A DNA stretch of 64,000 nucleotides from Sorghum bicolor. Its lineage: Eukaryota > Streptophyta > Magnoliopsida > Poales > Poaceae. Of the stretch, positions 48,026 through 57,977 are shown one piece after another (the stretch's first letter is position 1; each line of letters opens with the position of its first letter). The notes under the pieces are model-generated. The model made no database searches, was not told the origin of the DNA, and saw only the letters and a program-made list of their open reading frames with translations. The position numbers and the translations under genes are program-made. The stretch lies in assembly GCF_000003195.3 (NCBI RefSeq), contig NC_012870.2:1893501-1957500 (forward strand), read 5' to 3'.

Positions 48026-48182
48026 CGCTTGCATTGGAAAAAAGGCAGATAATAATACAATACGTGTGTGTCTTTGGTCCTGAAAATAAAGAATACGGCT
48101 TTTAAAGAAAAAAAGAGAAAAAAATATTTAGAGTCATTGACTGATATTGACTTGGGCAAGCTGGCAAAATACATAGGGAATA

Positions 48183-48423
48183 GCCTTGTTTAGTTCACCA
48201 TGAAATCCAAAAACTTTTCAAGATTTCCCGTCACATCGAATCTTGGGGCACATACATGAAGTATTAGATATAGATGAAAACAAAAACTAATTACACAGTT
48301 TGTCTGTAAATCACGAGATGAATCTTTTAAGACTAATTAGTCTATGATTGGATAATATTTGCCACAAACAAACGAAAGTGCTACAGTACCGAAATTCGAA
48401 ATTTTTTCGGAACTAAACAAGGC
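48183..48423. mobile_element. Tourist-like MITE, copy 11, inverted
   Basis: Starts gccttgtttagttcac and ends ggaactaaacaaggc. One terminal base is lost at each end. Confidence 0.78.
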
Positions 48424-49297
48424 GCAAGTTGGCGCACAAGCAAGAAAGGAAAGGGATGGACCCACCAGCTGAGCTAAGCTAGGAAGATGGAGGCGACGCA
48501 AGAGGCGCACATGTTAAACTCTGAACAAGTCTTTGCACAATAATTGATTTTAACCTGATGATAAAGTCGTTGAGATTATTAAGGTTCAATTTGTGCCCAA
48601 AACAAAAAATGTGAAAAAATATTGGGTGCAAACCGCTCTCTCCGTGCATGCATGAAAACCCTTAAAAAAAATCATATTTAGAGGTTATCAAAAATTATGA
48701 AACCATGGACATCCATAGTTTATCCATAGATGTACGTTGTAGCAAAAGTTGAGAAACAAAATCAATCTAGTAAAACTCATAAGGAAGCGACAAATTTCAA
48801 GTGCATTTGCACTAGAAAACAAATTCCCAGAATTTTTATCTTTTAGTACACTTGTACTTGAAATTTGTCATTTCTGTATGGACTTTTACACAATAAGTTG
48901 GCCTTCCATCTTTTCTTACAACGTATATCTATAAATGAACTATGAATGTGTATCATTTTATATTTTTAAAATCCTTTAAATAGGTTTTATAGAAAAAAAA
49001 TTATGATTAATACCGAGAGGGTGGTTTGTACCTAATATTTTCCTAAATAATACCCTAACCACCGTTGTATGACTACTTTTTTTTTTCTCAGATGAGAAGA
49101 TCCCATGTGCATAAGCACATCTTCTCTCCAACGCTTGGGAAAATACGAGTACATTACATATCTTGACCTGGAACTTATTATAAAAAGGAAATACTAAAAA
49201 TTATCCTCAGAGGCGACATTGACTTGGGCACTGAGACGCAACTACGTGCACGAGCAACGAACCAACGCAACCGAGGGGGGGAAAACGAACACGGCAT
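48424..49297. other. intergenic, no gene seen
   Basis: AT-rich. A small inverted repeat around 49089-49126 (gatgagaagat ... atcttctctcc) could be a retroelement or MITE tail. Confidence 0.45.
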
Positions 49298-49489
49298 GTT
49301 ATGTTACGCGCAGATGAATTGATCACGTCCAAAGAAAACGAGGAATTCTTGCAGAAAGATGTAGGAGGGCCGGTCAACGAGACTGCTGGTACGGTTGTTA
49401 TGTTACGCGCAGATGAATTGTTAAAAAGTTTTTTTTTTAACAAAGCCGAGGTCTAGGAGGGCCGGTCAACGAGACTGCTGGTACGGTTG
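49298..49489. repeat. A-B-A-B duplication in CNR2 upstream region
   Basis: Segment A (24 bases, gttatgttacgcgcagatga...) is at 49298-49321 and 49397-49420. Segment B (36 bases, taggagggccggtcaacgag...) is at 49362-49397 and 49454-49489. The copies are identical as read, but the A-B spacers (40 and 33 bases) are unrelated; the second is a T-rich insert. Confidence 0.92.
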
Positions 49490-49499
49490 GTGGGGCCGG

Positions 49500-49595
49500 T
49501 AGGCCAAGTCGCGACGCGGATTGGGATTGGACCAGCGGCGCGCCACTTGCCGGCACGATCCAGCAGCTCGGCAGCTCGTACTACCAGTATATAAA
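49500..49595 (+). promoter_or_regulatory. CNR2 promoter with conserved block and TATA box
   Basis: ttgggattggacc (49521-49533) is preceded by aagtcgcgacgcgg, as in the CNR1 promoter. A good TATA box, TATATAAA, is at 49588-49595, about 205 bases before the start codon. Confidence 0.7.
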
Positions 49596-49800
49596 CAGCA
49601 CCGCCCCCGGCCGTCTTGCTCATTCATTCCCGGCAACGAACGGCGGCGAGCAGGCGAACCCAAACGCAACCGCAGCGAGCGAAGACAGCTACAGCGCTAG
49701 TAGATTAGCCAAGAAACCGAGGAGTCGATCGATAGCACTGTCAATCGTGCGAGTGCGAGCGCAGCGATCGGAGAAAGCCGGCCAGCTCGACGTCGACGAC

Positions 49801-50393
49801 ATGTATCCGTCCAAGCCTAGCGAGCAGGCCGGGGCGGCGCCGGTGACCGGCATCCCCGTCGGCGGCCCTGCCGCCGCCGCATCCCAGTGGTCCTCCGGCC
49901 TCTTCGACTGCTTCGACGACTGCGGCCTCTGTAAGCATCATCATCATCATCATCATCATCAACCGCATATGCATGCATTCATATCGCGCGCACAGCAGCG
50001 GCTAACCGTTGTTCGTAATTCGTTCGTTCCTTGACATGACATCCAGGCTGCCTGACGTGCTGGTGCCCGTGCATCACGTTCGGTCGCATGGCGGAGATCG
50101 TGGACCGCGGCGCGACGTCGTGCGGCACGGCGGGGGCGCTCTACACGCTGCTGGCCTACTTCACGGGGTGCCAGTGGATCTACTCCTGCACGTACCGCGC
50201 CAAGATGCGCGCCCAGTTCGGCCTCCCGGACACCCCCTGCTGCGACTGCTGCGTCCACTTCTGCTGCGAGCCGTGCGCGCTCTGCCAGCAGTACAAGGAG
50301 CTCAAGGCCCGCGGCTACGACCCCGTCCTCGGCTGGGACCAGCAGGGCGCCGCCGCCATGCACCCGCCGGCAGCGCAAGGGATGGGGCGCTGA
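49801..50393 (+). CDS. cell number regulator-like PLAC8 protein (CNR2)
   Basis: Two exons, 49801-49930 and 50047-50393, give 158 residues. [20 protein letters not shown] is followed by [17 protein letters not shown], the motif [52 protein letters not shown], and [20 protein letters not shown]. It ends [10 protein letters not shown]. The cysteine array is the same as CNR1, its closest paralog here, with a shorter N-terminus and C-terminus. The intron starts with a (CAT)n tract at 49937-49960. Start: the first ATG of the transcript in good register with paralogs. Confidence 0.93.
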
Positions 50394-50857
50394 GCTACCA
50401 CTTCAATGCCCGGCCGGCCGGCACCGCCGCCGCTCCATGCATGGATTGGATGCATGGTAAAATTTAATTACGTGGGCAACTGCACTTGTTCTTTGTTTGT
50501 GGTGACGTGCGTGGATTGTGATCGATGTGGTGATGTCAGGACTGCAAAGCATGCATGTGTTCTTTCAGACATGAGGAAATGTGCATGTAGATTTCTACTC
50601 CATCAGTACGGACTGTAAATTTGATCTTTACTGTATTTCTTGGGTGCGTGCATGCATCATATGCATGGTTTCGAATAAAATTTTTTAAAAAAGGGAGATA
50701 TGTCCTCTTCTGTTTTTTTTTATGGTGACGACGTGGATTGTGATATGGCAATGTCAGGATTAATTGGTACAACAAAGAATGTTTCTTTCTTTCAGACCAG
50801 GATCGGGCCGTACCTTTGACTTTTCCTGTATCGATCTCTTTTGTCCATTTCGATTAA

Positions 50858-51104
50858 GGTCCTGTTTTAGTTCATAAAAATTTGCCAAAATTTTTCAAGA
50901 TTCTCAGTCACATTGTATCTTTGGACGCATATATAGAACATTAAATATAAATAAAAAATAACTAATTATATATTTCTATGTAATTTGCAACACGAATCTC
51001 TTGAGTCTAATTAGTTAATATAATGATTGGACAATGATTATTATCAAATACAAACAAAAATGCTACAATAGCTAAACCCTAAATTTTTACCATCTAAACA
51101 AGGT
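50858..51104. mobile_element. Tourist-like MITE, copy 12, diverged
   Basis: Starts ggtcctgttttagttc after TAA and ends catctaaacaaggt. The core is inverted and AT-drifted. Confidence 0.65.
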
Positions 51105-51889
51105 ATAGAAAATGGAAATATAGGTTTCAGCTTCATATCCTTTGCAGAGAGACGCAACATTCTTTTGCGGGTCATAACTGATTTCCAAACTAACTATTTG
51201 CATTCTCCAATTAAACGGGATTCAACGACATTCAACTCTGCTGGTGGCAGCATGCATGGATAACTGCATGTCAACGGGAACTGATTACTATATACAACAG
51301 CACATGGTGTGGAGAACTGGAGACAGTGACATACTAGTATAGTCTTGAAGAATCGTCAATAATCTAATCATCCTCTGTACGGCAAATCATAAAATGTATT
51401 ATCGATTATTAAACACACAGTCTCTGATGATATCACTACTATCATTTTAATGTCCTTTTCTGCACTTACCAGTGCTACTATTTTTAATTATTGCTCCACA
51501 GTGTTTGGCGTATCCAGAACGGCTAATATTTTTAATTTAAGTTTGGCATAGAGGTTTTCAAATTATTATAGAAAATAATTAAAAAAAAAAGTTCATGTTC
51601 TTTTGCAGTGAGTTGGGGTGGTTGTATGTACCTCTGCGTGGATGAGGCTGCATATTTTCTCTATTATCTTAAAAGATATGCTGTACACATTTGCTTGAAT
51701 GATACATATATATATGTTGTATTTACCCTTGGCTTGATACATAGGGGTTGATTGATAGAATCATCAACCTGCACAGAGCTCCCTTGTAAAAAAAATCACA
51801 CACGGCTCCTCCAAGCACTGACTCATCAGTCTAGCTAGTTCCTTGCATGACTCATATAATGCGCAGTGCCTCACGCATAACATGAAGAC
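51105..51889. other. intergenic, no gene seen
   Basis: AT-rich sequence between the MITE and the segmental duplication. Confidence 0.45.
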
Positions 51890-52609
51890 AACCAATAAAT
51901 AACATTCTACTGCAGCTAATTTGTAGACTTGGTAAAAGAAATATTATCTTTGCTAAGTCAGAGAGCTAGTTGCAACATTGATGATTTTCTACGGAAGCAA
52001 TTGCATTATGACAAGTCAAAATACCCGTACACACAATAATCCACGACGATGTCACTGCTTATTGGATGGACATAGCCGAAGTTCAAAGTCATTAGGTTCC
52101 CAATAATCTCGTCTAAGCAATGAATAAGTAGTACATTTAAAAGGTATGAGTAACGTTTGACGCCAGCTATCAATTTTGACGATTCCATTTTCACTATTCA
52201 TACACGGCTTTTGTACCGTTTCTTCCAAATCTCATATAGTCCTCGTTTCTTTTTTGCAATCCACACGTTGCTTCCTTACCACACTTTTGTAATGCCAACT
52301 GCCAAGCCTCTAACCAGTAACCACACAATGACACCACTCTGACCCAACCTGAGGCTGCGGTAAATATTATTTGCACTGACGGTTGATATAACGGTGCCAC
52401 AAAGTGAAGATATGTTTGCGCCAACAGTTCTCAAAATTACACCAATAGAGCAATTCACGATTTTTATATATATATATATATATATATAATGCTGGGAAGA
52501 GGAACACTACACGTGCAGAGCAGAAAACGGAGAGAACGTGTCGTTGTAATGTACTCGTCGGTGTCCAGGCGTCCAGCTCTCCTGCCGATGGAAAAAAATA
52601 GAAACACGA

Positions 52610-52763
52610 GGGCATGTCGCGCGCGCGATCATCGCCGGGAAAACCTCGCGACCACAAGCCGGCCGGCCGCGGCGATCGACGAACACCAGCAACCACTCGA
52701 TCCATCCTTAGACCATCCGGAGACGTATATTTACGTGCAGGTCGACGAGAGTCTCCGGTTGCC
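52610..52763 (+). promoter_or_regulatory. CNR3 promoter block shared with CNR4 and PMEI4
   Basis: In order: catgtcgcgcgcgcgatcat, gggaaaacctcgcgaccaca, gacgaacaccagcaaccac, gacgtatatttacgtgcagg and gacgagagtctccgg. The same string of blocks is upstream of CNR4 and, looser, PMEI4. No factor is assigned. Confidence 0.7.
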
Positions 52764-52970
52764 TCCGATCCGTTCACCCTGCGCTGCCGCTGCCGTGCCA
52801 AGTCGCCGGCCAGCGAAACCGGCCAGTACTCGATCGGCGCGCGCGCGCGAGCCGCCATTATTGGATTGGATTAGGCCGCCGCTCGAGCTTGCCGGCCGGC
52901 CCAGGCTCCTCGCCCATTCCCGGCGAGGCTAACTCAAGCGCAACCAGGCCAGCTGGTTATTGCATTGGAG

Positions 52971-53595
52971 ATGTATCCTGATGCTGCGCCCTACGAGGCG
53001 GCGCCCGGCGGGGTGGTGGTGGCGCCGGTGGCCGGCCTATTCCCCGGCGCCGGAGCGTCGAGGGAGTGGTCATCGGGCCTCTTCGACTGCTTCGACGACT
53101 TCGACACCTGTAAGCACTCCTCGATCTTGTTCTTGTGCTTGGTAGCTAGAGCCTAGAGGTAGCTAAGCTGTAAGCTCGCCGTCGTCATGTCGTGCTCTGG
53201 TCATGCTCTGCTGATGCATCGATGCAGGCTGCCTGACGTTTTGGTGCCCGTGCATCACGTTCGGTCGGACGGCGGAGATCGTGGACCACGGCACGACGTC
53301 GTGCGGGACGAGCGGGGCGCTGTTCGCGCTCATCGAGTACCTGTCGGGGACGTGGTGCACGTGGGCCTACTCCTGCACGTACCGCGGCAGGATGCGCGCG
53401 CAGCACGGCCTCCCCGAAGCGCCCTGCGCCGACTTCCTCGTCCACCTCTGCTGCCTGCCATGCGCGCTCTGCCAGGAGTACAGGGAGCTCAAGGCGCGCG
53501 GCTACGAGCCCGTCCTCGGCTGGGAATTCAACGCCCAGAGGGCCGCCGCCGGCGTCGCCATGTCCGCGCCGGCCGTGCAGGGGATGGGACGCTGA
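52971..53595 (+). CDS. cell number regulator-like PLAC8 protein (CNR3), altered Cys array
   Basis: Two exons, 52971-53109 and 53228-53595, give 168 residues. [20 protein letters not shown] is followed by [17 protein letters not shown], then [19 protein letters not shown], in which the central Cys of the motif is Phe. Next are [20 protein letters not shown] and [20 protein letters not shown]. The second cluster is [20 protein letters not shown], missing two cysteines found in CNR1/2. The C-terminus ends APAVQGMGR. The overall fold and intron position are retained. Loss of cysteines is partly shared with CNR4, so it dates from before or during their duplication, and CNR3 has diverged further. 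Confidence 0.91.
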
Positions 53596-54086
53596 TCCAT
53601 CCACCCATCGGGGTTTGTCGACTGTTGACAGAAGAGAGTACATACAAGATTTATATATAATTTCAGTTGTTGAGCGTCAGGTGATCGGAGGTGCTACTTA
53701 CTACTGTTGGTCGTCCGACAACACAGCACCATTATTGTAGCCGGGTCTCTTTTAATTAGCACTTCTCGTGCCTGTCGTGTCTCCCTGACCCTGTAAATCA
53801 GAAGATACATCGATCGTTCTAGTTATGGTACATACATCATCTGTATTCTCTCGATCTTGTCGTGTCTAAATATCTCTATATATTCACTTGATCACTGTTT
53901 GTGAACTGAGCAGCTCATTTATTAGGTTGCTTTACTTCCACTGAAACTTGTCTACCTAAAATTCCTTGACTTGGCAGGGATTCTCGTATTTTTCCTCTTT
54001 TCTGTACAGTACAGCGGAAAAAAATGATGATTCCTTTTTTTCCTTATTTGGTGAATGTTATATTTCTAATAAGCATGATGATATTA

Positions 54087-54360
54087 TGAAAGTACACTGC
54101 ACCACGGAAGCAGAGCACCACCTCCTGGTGGCTTGCAGGTGCTCAAGACGCATTTGGTTGATGGTTGCGAAATGGAGTACTTGGCCGCAAGTACGCGCAA
54201 ACGCTTGATCTCCTGACACTGTGCTTGAATAGTGGATATCACCGATGGAAACCTCTGGGATCCCTAAAAGAAAGGAATTCGCTCTCGAATCCTGCTTGTT
54301 GTGTGGGAATTGTGGAATAAGAGGAATGCCAGAGTATTTAGGCGCATGAAAACTTTCACC
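54087..54360 (+). pseudogene. LINE 3' relic
   Basis: Frame reading VHCTTEAEHHLLVACRCSRR followed by IWLMVAKW, then after a frame change SRILLVVWELWNKRNARVFRR. This matches the zf-RVT plus W(x)LWxxRNxRxF ending of plant LINE ORF2 proteins, as in the larger LINE at 37-40 kb but clearly a different lineage. It sits between the two segmental duplication copies. Confidence 0.65.
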
Positions 54361-55097
54361 ATGAAAAAAAACACAGTTCTTACACAGTTCATAATCCGGT
54401 GCCTCATAAATACAGTAACATGAAGAGAACCAAATAACATTCTGCAGCTGATTTTTCAGAATTGATATGAAAAATATTATTTCTGCTAAGTCAGAGCTGG
54501 TGGCAACATGGATGGTTTTCAACGGGAGCCAGTGCATTAATTACGACAACACAGCTGCTGCTGATACTAGTATTAAGCCTACTTGACAAGTCAAAACACT
54601 CGTAATACATCAAATGAATACATAATCTATGATGATGTCACTGTTTATTGGACAGACATACCCGACGTTCAAGGCCATTTGGTTCCTAATCTCTTCTAAG
54701 CAATGGATAAGTACATTTTAATATGTAGAAGTAACGTCTGATGCCAGCTATCAACTTTGACGATACCATTTTTAACTATTCATACAACGACCTTTGTATC
54801 GTTCTTTTCTAGTAGTTCTCATTCTCGTATAATTAATCCTTGTTTCTTTTGTCATCGACACACGTTGCTGCTGAGACTGGCCTAACACCTCTTCCAACCA
54901 AACTTTTGACTAATGCCTAGCGTCTGAGCGTCACCACACAACTGACAACTCTGACCCAACCTGAGGGTGCGGTAATAATAAGCACTGTTTATTTTGTGCT
55001 TTGTAGCAAGCAAGTGTTCCTTCGTCGGTCAGATTAAAGTTATTTCACGAATCATAGCCCACTACTAAGAAAAATTGGAAGACAACACTTTGATTAA

Positions 55098-55333
55098 GGC
55101 CTTGTTTACTTCCAAAAAATTTTGCAAAATAGGAATAGTAGCACTTTCGTTTGTATTTGACAAATATTGTTCAATTATGGACTAACTAGGCTCAAAAGAT
55201 TCGTCTCGTCAATTTCGACCAAACTGTGCAATTAATTTTTATTTTTATCTATATTTAATACTTCATGCATACGTCTAAAGATTCGATGCGACGGAGAATC
55301 TGAAAAATTACTTTTGGGGAACTAAACAAGGCC
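55098..55333. mobile_element. Tourist-like MITE, copy 13, inside duplication copy 2
   Basis: Starts ggccttgtttacttcc and ends gaactaaacaaggcc, with TAA at 55095-55097 and 55334-55336. It is absent from the equivalent place in copy 1, so it probably inserted after the segmental duplication. Confidence 0.85.
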
Positions 55334-55371
55334 TAACGGAGATTACGAACCAAATGGCGCCCAAGTGGGGA

Positions 55372-55388
55372 GGGGGGGGGGGGGGGGG
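55372..55388 (+). repeat. G17 homopolymer
   Basis: Seventeen consecutive G directly after gtggggA, about 485 bases upstream of the CNR4 start. It could form a G-quadruplex; exact length is error-prone in sequencing. Confidence 0.85.
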
Positions 55389-55483
55389 CTGATAAAATAA
55401 AGGGTAAAAAAAAAGTATCACCAGATTGCTAGAGGGGAAAATAAAGCTGTTTTGCTCCGGCCGGGAAGAGGAACAAGCGAGGG

Positions 55484-55632
55484 AATGTCGCGCGCGCGAC
55501 CATCGCCGAGAAAACCTCGCGACCACACGTACGCCGGCTGGCCGCCGCGACGAAGACCAGCAACCATCAATCCTTGGACGATGATCCCGTGACGTATATT
55601 TACTTGCAGGCAGACGAGAGTAGTCTCCGGCT
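55484..55632 (+). promoter_or_regulatory. CNR4 promoter block shared with CNR3 and PMEI4
   Basis: aatgtcgcgcgcgcgaccat, gagaaaacctcgcgaccaca, gacgaagaccagcaaccat, gacgtatatttacttgcagg and gacgagagtagtctccgg lie in the same order as at CNR3. Confidence 0.7.
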
Positions 55633-55873
55633 CCAATCACCTGCGCTGCTGCTGTCGTGCCAGGTCGCCGGCCATCCAAACCAGCCGCCGCTCCTTGGCT
55701 GGGATAGGTCGGCGCGCGCGAGGGATTACGCCGACGATCCACCCGCCGCCGCAGGCTCACCGGTGGCCGCCGCAGCTTGTAGGCTCGCTCATTCCGTACG
55801 TCACTATTGGTTCCCGGCGAGGCTAAGCGCGAGCGCAACCAGAACCAGAACCGTACCAGCTGGTTTATTGGAG

Positions 55874-56444
55874 ATGTATCCAGCTAAGCCCTGCGCGCCG
55901 GCCGGGATGGCGGCGGCGCCAGTGGTCGGCTTCCCCGTCGCCGGAGCTCTCAGGCAGCAATGGTCGTCGGGCCTCTTCGACTGCTTGGACGACTGCCACA
56001 TCTGTAAGCCTAGCTAACACACCCACCGTACCCTGGATGCTCATCATCAGCTCGATCTGTAAGCTCAGCAGCACGCACGCACGCACGCACGCAGGCTGCC
56101 TGACGTACTGGTGCCCGTGCATCACGTTCGGGCGGATCGCGGAGATGGTGGACCGCGGCGCGACGTCGTGCGGGACGAGCGGGGCACTGTACGCGGTCAT
56201 CGCCTGCCTCACGGCGTCGCAGTGCACCTGGGTCTACTCCTGCACCTACCGCGCCATGATGCGCGCGCAGTTCGGCCTCCCCGAGGCGCCATGCGCCGAC
56301 TGCCTCGTCCACCTCTGCTGCGAGCCCTGCGCGCTCTGCCAGCAGTACAGGGAGCTCACGGCGCGCGGCCTCGACCCCGTCCATGGCTGGGACTTCAACG
56401 CCGCCATGTACCCGCCGCCCACGCAGGGGATGCGACGACGCTGA
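55874..56444 (+). CDS. cell number regulator-like PLAC8 protein (CNR4)
   Basis: Two exons, 55874-56003 and 56095-56444, give 159 residues. [20 protein letters not shown] is followed by [17 protein letters not shown], then [19 protein letters not shown] (Tyr for the central motif Cys), [40 protein letters not shown] and [20 protein letters not shown]. It ends [10 protein letters not shown], where other copies end GMGR. It retains one cysteine more in the second cluster than CNR3. The intron contains (CGCA)n just before the acceptor. It lies in duplication copy 2. Confidence 0.92.
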
Positions 56445-56652
56445 TCGCTCCGTCCATCGATGGATATGATGAGGTCCAGTTCATTGGTTTGTTGATGACA
56501 GATCGAGACAGAGTACAAGGTATATATATTCGATCAGTTGTTTAGCGTCGTCGGAGATAGATGCTACTGTTGATCGTCTGACAACAGTGCAGCACCGCCA
56601 TTGTCGCCGGGTCTCCTTATTATTAGCACATCTCGTTTCTGTAAATCAGAAG

Positions 56653-57230
56653 CTAACCAAATGTAATCGGTAACTTGGTCTGAATATAAATATATACAAG
56701 AGGCTAGGCTAGCCTTGTGTTATTGCCCACCGCAATCCTTGTATTTTTCCTCATCAAGTTCTGACGTTCTGTGCTGTAATACAAGGAAAAGAGTATCAAT
56801 ATCTATCTTACGAAAATATATTCTATAATAAATTTAATGGTATTAATTTAGTACTATAAATCTTAATATTTTTTCTATAAATTTGGTCAAAGTTGTAAAA
56901 GTTTAACTTAGGACAACTCTAGAAATTGCAGCTTTCAGGGACGGAGCAAGTACGTACTAAAGAAGAACCCTGTATACTCATTTAGAGCACCATCCCGTCC
57001 TGCAAGTTTTTGCAGTTGAATGTATTATATACACTCTCCTCGAGTTATTTTTAGCAGCTAGTTAGCTAGAAGGATCTAAACATACCCTAGTTCCTATTGA
57101 ATTTTTTTTTCAATTGAATTGGTGGCAAAAGAGAAGAACAAGATAACTCAATTACTCAATTCTGATACTGGCTTCAGTGATGCAGCGTTGGCCGTTGGCT
57201 TCTCAGCAGCAGCTGGCGGCGCCTTCCTTA
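56653..57230. other. intergenic with Stowaway-like remnant
   Basis: 56795-56960 has a Stowaway-type interior and a right end (cagggacggagcaagta), but no matching left end. No gene. Confidence 0.45.
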
Positions 57231-57459
57231 GAGCAAGGCTAATAATATAGCCACTGCTGGTGGTAAAGTTTTTTTTACAGCTTTCTTATAGTCAACTTAT
57301 ATAATAGTTAGTACATCACTATTAATACATAACCCATTTGTCTGTCTCACCAACTTTTTTGGTTTTTTGTCTGAGCCGGCTGTACGCTTTTACTCTATCT
57401 TCTTCTCTTTCCTCCACCTCAACATTTAGCCGGCTTAGAGACTGCTATAATACTTGCTC
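57231..57459. mobile_element. Tourist-like MITE, GAGCAAGGCTAATA ends
   Basis: gagcaaggctaataatatag on the left is matched by ctataatacttgctc on the right; TTA flanks both sides (57228-57230, 57460-57462). Confidence 0.8.
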
Positions 57460-57637
57460 TTAGCAGGCCAGCAGTAGCCCTCGGGACATGCTGCCGCGAA
57501 AAACGAGGTCTTCACAACAGAGTAACACAGGAAGCGGTCAGTGTTTTTGTCGGAAAACCTTCAGTCAGAGGTTCTTGTAGAGCTCGATCTCGATCCGATG
57601 CCTCAGCTCTCTCCCAGCCTCTCGATCGATCATGCAT

Positions 57638-57776
57638 CATGTCGCGCCTGCAGACCCCATGCACCACGTACGCATCATCGGAAAAACCTCCCGGCCACAC
57701 CGATGACGAACACCAAGAACCACCACTCCCTGCAGCATCCGTCAACGTGTGTATATATATATATATATATCTACGT
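57638..57776 (+). promoter_or_regulatory. PMEI4 upstream block resembling CNR3/CNR4 promoters
   Basis: catgtcgcgcctgcagacc, catcatcggaaaaacctc, cggccacaccgatgacgaac, accaagaaccaccactcc and, past a TA tract, tctacgtgcgtgcga occur in the CNR3/CNR4 order, with a roughly 20-base insertion after the first block. It lies 200-340 bases before the PMEI4 start. Confidence 0.55.
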
Positions 57777-57977
57777 GCGTGCGATCAGATGATGTGCTCC
57801 ACAGATCGATCGAACACATCGTCGTTCCCCACTCACTGCTTCTTCACTCGTTCATCAACTACTGGAAATTAGATAGAGATAAAGCAGGCAGGATCTCTCG
57901 GAGATCTGGAACTAAAAAGGACGACCAGCGAATTAAGAAGGAGAGAGCTAGATCAGATCGACGACCGATCGAAGACG

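Larger units (their letters stand above)
51890..53807. repeat. segmental tandem duplication, copy 1 (contains CNR3)
   Basis: Colinear with 54420-56652: distal blocks ('taacattct...gcagct', 'gctaagtcagag', 'gatgtcactg(c/t)ttattgga', 'gccagctatcaa', 'ctctgacccaacctgagg'), the proximal promoter block, both exons, and the 3' flank ('ccgggtctc', 'gtaaatcagaag'). The promoter gap between distal and proximal blocks differs between copies. Confidence 0.88.
54420..56652. repeat. segmental tandem duplication, copy 2 (contains CNR4)
   Basis: Colinear partner of 51890-53807. It is longer because of the MITE at 55098-55333 and extra sequence at about 54540-54600, both absent from copy 1. Confidence 0.88.
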
